From Nissolia schottii (Eukaryota > Streptophyta > Magnoliopsida > Fabales > Fabaceae), in NCBI GenBank assembly GCA_003254905.1, contig QANU01068405.1, positions 58,843-122,842 on the forward strand: DNA of 64,000 bases. The letters run 5' to 3'. This document shows positions 35,366 through 46,758 of this stretch, piece by piece (the first letter of the stretch is position 1; the number at the start of each line of letters is the position of its first letter). The notes under the pieces were generated by a model. The model was not told the DNA's origin. It did no database searches and saw only the letters and a program-made list of their open reading frames with translations. Position numbers and translations under genes: made by a program.

Positions 35366-37922
35366 CTTGGACGGTTTTTCAAGAGTTTTACTTATTAATT
35401 TATGTCTAGATTACTAGCCAGAGTCTTTTTATATCTAGACTGCTTGCTAGAATCTCTTATTAGTTATAACTCGACTACTTGCCAGAGTCTTTTTAATATT
35501 TAGATTGCGTGGTAGAATCATTTATTGTTTATATCTGAACTTCTTGCTAGAGTCTTTTATGTCTAGACTGCTTTCTAGAATTATTTATATCTAGACTTGC
35601 TAGAGTATTTTTATATCTAGATTGCTTATACCTGGACTACTTTCCAGAACCTTCACTTAGCGTAGCTTTAGTATGTTTATTAGGTTTTACGTCTTGTGTG
35701 CCTTAAACAAGGTATTTAAACTTTCTTTGATGTATTATGAAATCCTTCGTAGGCATAAACATAACCATAACATAGGATAAATGAAATTATAGCATATCAT
35801 AAACATTTAATCATAAGCAATTAATCACATGCTCAATCATCCCACACATCACTACATTCACTTAAGCATTTATACATTTGGTTTTCAGTCCAATGAAACG
35901 CAATGAGTTTATCAAGAACATGATTATGTCATATTATAGACATATCATCATAGACATCTTATTTAGTAACATACTTAATCTATACATGTATCATATTGTT
36001 CATATATAGACATAAATATTGGCAAATAGTCCATAACCACACAATTAAGAGCAACATGAGTTCCATAACATTTAGATTTGGGTTAAGACTTGTGTAATTC
36101 TTAAGAAAGTTTCCTAAGTTTCTAGGGTCATCAAACATGCTAAAATTGGGGGTTTAAATTGTAAGAACATCATTTTTAGCTTTTTGTACTCTCTTGTAAT
36201 CAATTACACACTCGTGTGATCGATTGCAGTGTTTTGGAATTGATTTTTCAGTTCATTTTAGGGTTTTGAAGAATGTTTTGGGCATGTTGTAATCGATTAC
36301 CAATTAGTGTAATCAATTACCAACATGTCCAGCGTGTGTTTGAGCATTTTGTATGCTTTTGGTGGTTCTAATGTATCCTACTATTATCCTAAAAATTTAT
36401 AAGTGATTTTGTTCACATTCTAATGCTCATAAAATACTATTTTAGTTAAGAAACTCAAAGTTAGATCCAAAGCTCATTTTTTACAAAACATCCTTTTTGT
36501 TCAAATCCTAAAATGAAACACCAAAACTTGTTTTCTTTCATAACTAATCTTCAAAGTAGAACCTAATGGACAAGATATAACTCTTATTACAATTTTTTTT
36601 TTTTTACCATTGGTGAAGTCAATCTATGCGATCATGAGTAAAAATGGGTTTTTACTACTTGATTTTGACACTAAGATTGTGCCTTGAATATGGACAAATC
36701 TCAGCTTGGCTTTAACTACAAAGTTATATATCTATCTCTTAACTACAATTAGGGACTTGAATCACATAAAACAAACATTTTTAGTGAAAGTTATGACAAT
36801 TTGAACATTTCTATATGAAATGCATATTGCATGCACATTTTAATAAAACTTTATCTTGAATGATTATGGAATCCAAATCTCAAGATCATTTCTCCATAAT
36901 CAACCTTAGAAATATAAAGAGATGAATGAATTAACCTCACCTCAATGAAAGAAGCTTTAACTAGACGCAAGTAGGTTTGAAGAATTTATGTGACAATATG
37001 ATGAACAAGGAAGATTGTTGGTTCCTTGATCACTTGGGAAGTGATTTGGGTGATGGATTGGATGTTTTGGAGGAGGGAAATTCATTTAGCTTGTTTCCCT
37101 TAAGCTCCAAGAGGGCTTGAAGAAAGAGAAGAAATAAATGAGGCTTGAAAATGATGTGTTTTTTAGTTCAACATGGAAGCCTATTTATAGGATACTTGAA
37201 GGGCATTTTGGGAACAATTTATAACTTGGGGAGCAAGAATGTAATGTGATAAAGTGATGTAATAGTGATTCCAAGGCCTAGTTGGATTTTGCCAAATTTG
37301 AGGGGAAAAACCAAGTTGGCAAAATGAATATCTATGTGGCATTCTCTAATGATCACATTATGTCAAACTTTGTCTTCTTCCTCATTGATTTGATTGGATG
37401 AAGAGAGTTTGGAGAGAAGCAAAATGAGAGGAAAGAAAAAGGAAAGATTATGACATTTTCTCTTGCTTGGATGTGGAGAGAAAATAGGGAAGGGAAAAAA
37501 AAAAGATGCGGACCCCAATTTTTTTTTCTCTCAACAACGGAAAAGAAAGTTACGGAAGAATAGTGTTTTATTTAAAATGACAACTCTATCCATATTTATC
37601 TCTCTGTCCATCAATTGAAGTAAGGATTAAAATGGCATTTAATATGGTTTGACATTTTTTTTTCTTTTCATTTTCTCTTCATCCAAGCAATAAGAGAGAA
37701 AATGAACTTTTCCTTTTTTGTTTTCACTTCGCTTCATTTTCTTTTTCTCCATTTTCTTTCCCCATCTAAGCAAAGGGAATGCAAGATGACATCATCGTCT
37801 CCTGATTAGGGAGGAATCCTAGGTGGATTAGAATACTAATTATGTGATTAAGCTTAATCTAGACTAGTTTAAGAATTTCTATTAAGATTAGGGGTAATTG
37901 ATCATTTTTCATCACTTATATC
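35366..37922. other. Noncoding repetitive region
   Basis: No gene seen. At about 35390-35650 a unit of about 30-40 bp (TCTAGACTGCTTGCTAGAAT type) is repeated roughly eight times. At 36190-36325 the dyad TAATCGATTAC and close variants occur four times, a motif I associate with legume repeats (inference). From about 37459 a possible fold-back element begins. The rest is AT-rich without structure. Confidence 0.5.
37459..37778. repeat. Possible fold-back/MITE
   Basis: TTGCTTGGATGTGGAGAGAAAAT (about 37463-37485) reappears in inverted orientation near 37668-37695 and 37738-37775 with mismatches. The arms are purine-rich on one side and pyrimidine-rich on the other. Exact ends and target duplication were not resolved. 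Confidence 0.38.
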
Positions 37923-38075
37923 TGTCACGCCTCAACTTAGGACATGATTACATGTAGGGCTACTGCCCTATGGAAGCACTGACGTGGTATAATAAACCAG
38001 GTGCGTGACCCGGGTCGACTCAGATTAGTCAAGACAAAGCCTTGGATACCGGGTAGGCAACCTAAAAAAAAAAAA
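37923..38075 (-). repeat. LTR-end fragment related to 43960-44011
   Basis: Starts TGTCACGCCTCAACTTAGGAC; its first 50 or so bases are the reverse complement of the right end of the LTR-like unit at 43009-44011. Only about 150 bp remain before receptor-kinase upstream DNA begins. Confidence 0.5.
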
Positions 38076-38206
38076 TTCCTTTTAATAAATTTATAAAACC
38101 ACATTAGTAAAATGTTCTTTAGTCATGGATGAAAAATAAATTAGTTAGACCGATTGTTTAATTAACAAGCTTACAAGCTTTCGCTGATTAAAGGAGAAGT
38201 GAAAGG
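38076..38206. repeat. Third, diverged copy of receptor-kinase upstream DNA (part 1)
   Basis: Matches about 597-710 of copy A (GTTAGACCGAT...AACTAAGAAG region) with many substitutions. It is cut at 38206 by a solo LTR and continues at 41514. The exon that should lie to its left is absent, replaced by LTR material. Confidence 0.68.
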
Positions 38207-41200
38207 TGTAACATCCCCATTCTCAGCCTACGCTATAGTCGTAACACTCATTATAGGATTGTTATCTGCTTGGTTGTGGTTACTTCTAGCCCCTACTTTT
38301 AGCTTGGAAAATATCTCTTATAGGAAAATATGGACCCTTTTGAAACCTTTCCTTTCTCTACTTTTACAAACTAGGAGCCATGCGTGTTCGGAAAGGTAAT
38401 TATATAAGTATGCAAGTGTTAGAGTTAATTATACAAGAGAGATTAGAATATAGTCATACATATGTATTTACAATCATTGGGTCCATACACAATACACAGT
38501 TGCATTGTAATACATAAGTACAATTACCGCTCATATTGTTCATGCTAGCTAATGGCTAACATATACCATTTACTACTGCTATTACTTATAAAACTATAGT
38601 CGCCTTCTTGCATCCTTAAAAAAAATGGCTCCTACTGCTCCTCGGGGTCTTTGGCTGCGAGCTCTCGAACCGTCACTTGTTGCCTTGTTGCCTCCACCTA
38701 AAACCATAAAGGAGCGGGGGTGAGAACGTCACGTTCTCAGTGGGATTCTATGGGCTTACCTACTCATTTCATTACTCCAGTATGATTCTGCCGCTCAGGG
38801 GGTCTCTAGGTGACATCATTATACTAATTCCCTACTTGTTATTTTCCGTTCTAGTCCTGAGCAGCCTTATCTAATTTACTAGGTTCTCGGGGTTCTAGTC
38901 TTTCCTTATCCTGGGTGACTCAATGTCCTCTGTACTCTTATGCTATCCTCTTAGTTCCGGACTTATCTAGAGGCCAGCTCACGAAATCATGGTTTCATGA
39001 CCGGGCCTTTGCACATACATATTCTAAGCATATTCCGTATACATATCAACTTATTCAAGTATCATATAATCATATCATATTCATGTACATATCATCGTAT
39101 TCACGTATCATGTAAACATATCATATTCAAGTGCATATCATTGTGTTCACGTATTCATATAACATATCATATTCCTACGCATCATATATTCATATACTCC
39201 TTCATCATATACTCATGTAACTCATACATCATATGCTCATCTTTTCTTTGCTTACGCATACTGGCTCACCCGGGTTAGCGTCCTTCTTTAACATATAAAT
39301 GCTTGAGGTCAGCTCGCCCTATGGCGGCGTCCTCTATATCATGTAAATGCTTGAGGTCTGCTCGCCCTATGGCGGCGTCCTCCATATCATGTAAATGCTT
39401 GAGGTCATACTCATGTTCTTTTGGCATATAAACTTTTCTTTCGTTGTCATATCTTTTCAGCTTATTATCATCTTACCTTTTTCCTAGCATTTCTTCTTTT
39501 TCATTTCTTTGCACATAGCATGGCATGACTAGTTTCCTAAGTTCATTTCCATTATAAACTTTACTCATTACTTGCTTAACTTCTAGTCCTCTGAATGTAC
39601 CTTAGCATGATGCATGGCATACTAACATATTTCTGTAAATAATCATAATGCACGGACTTACTACGTCACATAGTTGACATACTTCATAACATGTTCATCA
39701 TACATCATCATACACATATATCATGCACTTATCATAAACTTACCTCATAACATATTCTTCATACATCATCACACATCAGCATACATCATCATAAACATAG
39801 CTCATTCATTCTTCCTACCCATACTTGTAACCACTCATCAGCTTCGGGGTCCCTCTGCGGAACCCATGCAGCACTCGCGCTCAAGGGGTCCTCCGCGGAA
39901 CCCTACTCACACCACTACTAGTGATCACTAGGCACTCTGAACGTAGTCTCCTGAGCACTCCAGGTCTCCTCCGCGGAGCCCTACTCAACACTACTACTGG
40001 TGCTTACTCAGTACTCTTCGCGTAACTTTCTCAGCCTCTCGAGGGATTCTCCGCAGAACCCATTCGACACCACTCTTGGTGCGCACTCGTCACTCTTCCC
40101 GTAACCCTCTCATCACTCTAGGGTTCCTCCGCGGAACCCGTTCAGAACCATCCCAGGTACCCGTTCATCAACTCCATAGCCTTCTCTCAGCTACCCTCCA
40201 CGGAACCACTCAGCGCTTACTTATTTTCTCTATTTCTCACATTCGCTTCCCCCGGGATCTTCCGCGGAACCCTCTCAGCACCGTTCCTGGTGTCGCTCAA
40301 CCACTCTTTACACACTCCTTTCAACCACTCTCCGCGGGCTATACGGCGCATACTCCCTTGCTCATTTTTCTCATCTTCTCACTCACACACCAGAGGTCCT
40401 CTGCGGACCCACCACACAGTCACTGGCGAACCTGAAACCGAATACTGGGTTTTTCATGATTTCTTCTCCCTCTTTTCTCATGGACTTCTCTTGAGTTTTT
40501 CACACATATTCCACACATAAAATCCTATCGAGTCCAGGTCACAGGACCCTTCAGAATCATCTCCTAAGTCCTAACATAGCATTTTCTGACGTAGTTTATC
40601 ATAAAGCATAAAGGACATAAACACATACAAGCAAACATAAGCCATCAAGGGGTAACCAAAACCAAGTTTACCCACACACATAAGCACATTCAATCACCCC
40701 TGAGGTGAGAAAACTAGAGTTACCCACCTGTAAAAGAATCCTGGTGGTGGTGAGGGAAGCTTGGAGTGAAGTCCCACAAGCCTTGTTACTTCCAAAGCTT
40801 GAGCTCCTCCTTTCTCTAAGGTGAAGAACCTTGAACAAGGTGGAGGGGAAGAGGTTGTTCCTCTTGATTTTTGGGAGGAAGAAAATGAACAAAGATGAGG
40901 AGACTTGAGGGGCTGTGCTTCGGTCCTTGGAAGGTGGAAAAAAAGGTGGCAAGAATGCTTGGCTTGAAGCTTGACGTTGGATGTTCTTGGAGAATATGGA
41001 AGATGAAAATATCTCTTGGAGTTTTCGGTTTGGGGTGGCTGAATGGTGAGGGAAGTTGGATGAATTTTAGGATTTAGAAAAGGTGATGAATAGTAGAAAG
41101 CATGGGCATAGGTATGGGTGGGTATGGGCATGTGTAAGAGAGGTAAAGTGATGGGACTTTGGAAGCATGACTGAAGGGATTGGACAAAATCCCAATCAGC

Positions 41201-41513
41201 CGTGCAACCCTCACTTACTCGGATCAGCTGCTGAAATTTTCATTTTCTCCCGGTTCTGGTTCGCTCGTGTTTTATCGCTCGCAGTCTCGGTGCGTCGCGC
41301 ACGGTCGTCTAAAAAATATTCCATTTGTACCGTCGCGATCCTCTAATTACCCCCTACCTAAGGGTATTAACATTTAAAGGTGTTTATGAATTTTTTCTCC
41401 GAGGAATTATTTTACCTATTAGTTTCCCATTTTAATTCCTTAATCGTGATTATAAAATTAGTTAAATATTTATGTTTACGGTTATTTTTCTAAGGAAAAA
41501 TCGGGATGTTACA
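38207..41513 (-). mobile_element. Solo LTR, about 3.3 kb, minus orientation
   Basis: Ends TGTAACATCCCC and CGGGATGTTACA with an imperfect 5 bp duplication (AAAGG at 38202-38206, TAAGG at 41514-41518). It is closely related in inverted orientation to 51353-54738: the same CGGTTATTTTTC end block, the CCGCGGAACCC array at about 39840-40435, and CTTACGCATACTGGC...AGCG phrases. No gag/pol is inside. Frames such as 40076-40435 come from the array. The LTR interrupts the third receptor-kinase upstream copy. Confidence 0.72.
39840..40435. repeat. CCGCGGAACCC tandem array in the LTR
   Basis: Degenerate units of about 60-70 bp built around CTCCGCGGAACCC and CACTCCTGGTG, about eight copies. It is the inverted counterpart of the array at 52541-53243. 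Confidence 0.75.
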
Positions 41514-41800
41514 TAAGGAAACACTGGAACCGGCAAATTAATTTATTATAAGGACGATGAAGAAAGAAACCTTCAAGGCGTGTGTTTATATTTTCGGTTT
41601 CATTTATTTGAAATTTAGAATTGACTATAATCACAATGATAGTAATGAAAATGATTATGTTATTGTTTCCCGTCATCATCTTCTAGACAATAAGGAGCGC
41701 AAATGGATTTATTATTGAGTTGAATTATATACAGGTGGACAGGTGGTCGCGGACATACACCCAAATGCTAAAAAAAACGTTATTATCACTAGCGCGTGCT
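41514..41800. repeat. Third, diverged copy of receptor-kinase upstream DNA (part 2)
   Basis: Resumes after the solo LTR. GGAAACACTGGAACC, GAAACCTTCAAGG and TTTATTTGAAATTTAGAATTGACTA align with 705-945 of copy A and 59350-59570 of copy B. Similarity fades near 41800. Confidence 0.72.
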
Positions 41801-41864
41801 TGTATTTTAGAAGTATTAATACATAGTAGTTATTAGAATACCGTGCATTAATGGGTTGAGGGAA

Positions 41865-41904
<40 letters not shown>

Positions 41905-42685
41905 AAATAATAATGGACTTAAAAAATTAAATGGAATTAAAAAAGACTAAAAGTTAGTTATTTTTTATATTATCTTTATATACAAACTAGTGGGTCTAGA
42001 CAAATATTTCGTGTCTATCAAATGTTGAATTACTTGTGATTATTAAATGTGGATAATAGTAAGAAAGAAAGGGAAGGGAAGAGTATAATTTTTTTAGTGT
42101 GAAGTGAGAAGAAAATGTTTGCAAATGAAATAAAAATGAGAAAGAAAGAGTTCAAGAAGTGTAGTTAGAATCTATACTAATAATAAAGAGGATAACAAAA
42201 GTAACAACTTTTTGGTCTTCACAAATTATATTATAACGTTTAGTGAATAAAAAAATTAAGCGTAAATATGGAAGTGGATGAGGGGGGAAATGGAGGAATA
42301 CATTGATCATGAAATGGTAACTGTTAATGAATTGTGGGGAGTGGAGGAGTGGGGAGATATACATTGAAATGGATCCTCAAAACTTTATTTTGTTTTGTTT
42401 TCATACTAAATCTTTTTAATAATATCAATATCTATTCTAATAATAATAATAATAATAATAGTAGTAGTAGATGATAAAGGAAGTAGGGAAAAAATAAATC
42501 TTTTTTATTTTTTCATAGTTATCCTTAAGTTTTTTTTTTTTTATATTCACAAATTAAGGACACTAACGTACATTTTATTACCTAGCACCCATTATTCACT
42601 ATTCATGTTCACGACCACTTCTCTCCTCACATCCCATTTTTTCAATGCTCCCACTTGACAAGCACTTGTGATTGTCAATGCACAC

Positions 42686-42732
<47 letters not shown>

Positions 42733-43008
42733 TACATACATAAATGAAATTACATACTTACCTAAAAAATAGAAAAATGACTTGACATGCACAAGAGTAA
42801 TTCAATACTTGACAGGTAGTAAACGATAAAAGAGATATGTAAATAGGAGTTAGCGAGAGAAGTTAAGAAATTGAGTAGGTAACCACCAATTGGTTGTGGA
42901 GTAGTGCTAACATGAGATTACCTTTTGACCTAATAATTTTTTTTAAAATTAAATATAATTAAGGGTAAAAATGACATAATAAGTTGGACATTATATTAAG
43001 TTGTCCAT
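41801..43008. other. AT-rich noncoding region with microsatellites
   Basis: (AT)n at about 41870-41900, AAT/AGT runs at 42437-42471 and a longer (AAT)n at 42685-42729. No gene or splice structure is seen. Confidence 0.55.
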
Positions 43009-44011
43009 TGTATCACACCTCTCTTAGTTGGGAGCCTCCCCCTAAGTATGAGACCACAATCCTTAATTCCAGACAAGTGAATAAGACTAAACTAACTAGA
43101 GATGCTACCTTTCATAATTAGTAGACTTAGGACATAATAACTCGGGTAATTAATCTAGCTCATCTAAAAGACTTCACAAACAATATACCTTATGGCAGAT
43201 GACTTAGTTCATTATGAGGTCAGCGTCTCCCGCAAATCAGACTCAATATCAGATAGCCTAAGGGTATGCGTATCCTCATAGATTCAGATAGTATTGAGCA
43301 AGTTTCCACAGATTTAGGGTATGTGTACCCACACAGTATTCGGGTTTAGCGTACCGGAATCACGAGGATTTATCCTAGTGAAGCAAGGCCGAACTAAGGT
43401 TTCCTTGAAACGACAATCAAGAGACATCTCTCCTCACGCCCCTCCGCTGGAGGTGGGCACACGCTACAGATAGACTAGATTTACTCTTCAACAGTTATTC
43501 AGATTTAGTTGCAGTTTATCATATGTTTATTTATCATTCAGTTAGAAACATGTACGTATGTACCCTGTTTTATGTGCAGTATATTTATGTATGTGGTACT
43601 GAGGTACCCACTACTGAGATGATAAACTCATCCCTCTATCAATGATATTTTTTAGATACAATAGAGGACAGTGAGAACGTCCCCTTCATCCAGTAGTAGT
43701 GAGGTTTAACATCAGTAGTAAGTTTCGCTTTGCAGTAGGGTCTACTAGGGTTATGTTAGCAGATATGCTCCAGACTTACTAGGGCAGGATCCCCTCATTT
43801 AGACCATTTAGATATTATGTATTTTTCAGTTTATCATTTTCATGAACAATATGTAACTCAGATGTTATTCCTAGGTTTAGTTATTCAATCAATTATTTCT
43901 TTATGAAAATAAATTTGTTATTTAGCATGCCTAAACATTAGTATGACCACAACAGAGGTTTTGTAAGGACAGTAGCCCTACGTGCAGTCACGTCCTAAGT
44001 TGGGCGTGACA
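43009..44011 (+). repeat. LTR-like unit, about 1.0 kb
   Basis: Begins TGTATCACACCTCTC and ends AAGTTGGGCGTGACA, a TG...CA unit with LTR-like composition and no coding frame. I could not find a convincing target duplication. Its right end is found inverted at 37923. Confidence 0.5.
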
Positions 44012-45289
44012 ATTTTATCCTTTTTTTTAAATATTAATTATTTTTAAATTTTAAAATAGTCCATGACAAGTTGGACACCAAAAAATGGTTTTTTTTTCTA
44101 TATCATTTTTATTGTATGTAATAGATTATTACTAGTGAGGATGCAGGCACTTCGTACCAGCGCCTACAAATCTTTATAAATTGTAGATAGTCGTTTTCAT
44201 GGGAGGTTAACACTAAAAAATAAATTGTCTATTTATAAATATTTCTTCTTTTGAAATTAGCTTTGACATTACCCGTAACAATTGCATTAATTGAAATTTG
44301 AAAGAACTTTTTTTTTTTCGCTGTGAATATCATAAAGAATCGACTTTGTAATTGAATGAGAGATGAAATGATTGTTTGATGACATACATAGAAAGGGCGA
44401 CACTTGATTGCATTGATAATAAAAAGATAATTCAATGTTTTAAAAATATAAAGATGAAAAGATAATAATTGTAAATTGATCCTTTATTATTTTGTATTAA
44501 TATATTTTTTATACCTAAATATAATTATAACTCTTGTACAGCCGCTACTTGCAAAACACAGTGTTTGACCTCCACATGCCATGAAGACTTTGAACGCAAA
44601 AGACCCCACACCTAGATACACTAAAGTTTCTCACATTTTTTGTTCTCTTTTCGTACTCCAACCAATTCTATTTATAAGCTAACAAGAATTGATAAGACAA
44701 TCAACTAATTACAGTCTCAATCTTAATAATTAATGATTTTCTATTTTATCAAATAAATCACTCTCATATTTTTCTCTCATATCAATCAAAATAATCACAA
44801 GCATTTTGACAGTCAAATCTCTTGAGTGGCATGTTAGTCTAAGGTATCAATTTTAATCCTTTTGTACTTAGTTTGAGATTACGCAACATCAACAACACAA
44901 ATATTTTGAAAATAATTACAATAAATACATAAATTTCTAAAAGAACATAAAATTATCAATTATCATCTTTCCATAAGAATTTGCGTCAACCCCAAAAAAA
45001 GTAAAACCACATAAAATTTTTCTATCCCTCCTTTCTCCACTCTAAAGTAAACTTTGTAAACAAACCATAGGAGTTTCAAATATTTTGTCATGTTTGCGAG
45101 TAATTTTGGGATACAAGAGGTTTAGAAATTGAAGGGTTATCAAAACCCACAAAAGCCCTTCATTTTCAGTGCTTCAATTCGGGATAAAAATGGATGGAAA
45201 CAATACATTAAAAACTTTGTGCTCTAAACTATTGCGCTCATAAATTATGTACAAATACTTAATTCAAACATCACTATGAGCGTGGGTAT
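44012..45289. other. Downstream flank of the receptor kinase gene
   Basis: AT-rich; the minus-strand 3'UTR and terminator of the kinase gene are expected just left of 45290. No other gene is seen. Confidence 0.5.
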
Positions 45290-46758
45290 TTATCTACCTG
45301 ACATTATTGAATTTGTTACCTCATTTATGGAACAAATTCTATTTTGTGCTCTCTCTTCCATGGTTGGATTGGTATAAAATCCTGGTTGTTTAGGAGGAGG
45401 CAAATGGGCAGTTTCATTTGTAAAAAGAGAAATGACCTCAATCATAGTGGGCCTATCTCTTGCTTGATCTTGTGTGCATAAGAGACCTATGTGAATGTAC
45501 CGTAACACTTGGATGGGAGGGCATGACCCTTCCAACATAGTGTCAATCAGCTTTAGAGCTTCACCTTCATTCCATAATTTCCATGCCTAAGTAAAACAAG
45601 CCAAAATTCTTAATTGTTAGACTCGAGATATATATGCACCCATCATTAATAATTTGACAAAACACTAATTTTGGTCTTTGTCCAAAATATCGAGAGATAA
45701 AGTAGTCCATAAAATTTTGAAAGTTACCTGTAGGTCCCTAAACATGTAAAATAAGATAATTTAGTTCCTGACCATTCAAGATATAAGGAGACTTAGATTC
45801 CTATTTCGAGGATTAAAGTGTCTACTTTATATGTTTTGAAATCAAAGTGTCATATATTTTGAGTAGGTAAGGACCAATATTCATATTATAAAAGACTATT
45901 TTTTCTCTCGAGATTTTGGTCAAGCAACATTGAAGGTTTTTTGTCTTAACTAATTGTATGGTTTGACATAACTTACATATACTACAAGATTGAGAGGATA
46001 ATTAGTGTTATTTTTCTTTCCACTCACAATCTCGAGCAGCAGGATGCCAAAACTATATACATCAATTTTTGTCGAAATTAGACCCATCATAGCATACTCT
46101 GGAGACATGTAGCCACTGGAAAAAAAAAATTAACCCATCAAAAAATATTATGCTTGAAAATAAAACATTAAAAAAAATTATCTAAATACTTACTATGTTC
46201 CAACAATTCTATTAGTTTGTTCTTCTGATTCTATCAACCCAAAGATTCTAGCAGTTCCAAAGTCAGAAATTTTTGGATTCAATCCATCGTCAAGCAAAAT
46301 GTTGCTAGCTTTCAGATCTCTATGTATCACTTTTAATCTTGAGTAATGATGCAAATATACTAGCCCTTGTGCAATTCCTTCAATAATTCGACATCGTATC
46401 TCCCATTCTAGCATGCTTCGTTTCTCGGAATCTACTTTACAGGAAAGGTCAATATACAAATGCAGACAAAGTATATGATTAAAAAATTAAATAAATATAA
46501 TTGAGCAAAAATTGTAAATAGGACAATGAGTGAGTAAATTTCCATACCAAATAGATAGAAATTCAAGCTTTTGTTGGGCATGTATTCATAGACTAATATT
46601 CTTTCGTCTTTGTGGATGCAAAATCCAAGAAGCCTCACTAGATTAGTGTGCTGGAGTTTCACAATCAGCATAGCTTCATTTTTGAACTCTACCAAGCCCT
46701 GTCCTGAGCTTTTAGAAAGCCTCTTTATAGCTATCTCTTTTCCATTTGGTAGTTTCCC
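45290..46758 (-). CDS. Receptor kinase exons 5-8 (kinase domain and tail)
   Basis: Exon 5 starts [16 protein letters not shown] after a ttataaag acceptor. Exon 6 has the [12 protein letters not shown] catalytic loop and DFGTARIFG. Exon 7 has [11 protein letters not shown] and [16 protein letters not shown]. Exon 8 ends ...[10 protein letters not shown]-stop, the usual short C-terminal tail. No stop or frameshift is seen, so the fold is complete. Confidence 0.86.

Noticed and set aside
43009-44011. Fifth member of the TGTAAC...GTTACA solo-LTR family
   Set aside because: Ends are TGTATCACACC...GGCGTGACA, length is about 1 kb and no target duplication fits, so it is listed as a different LTR-like unit.
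45290-46758. Separate truncated kinase gene distinct from the S-domain exons at 56520-58931
   Set aside because: Phases of exon 4 donor and exon 5 acceptor match exactly, the Gly loop is on one side and the catalytic Lys on the other, and the intervening DNA is explained by a copia insertion.
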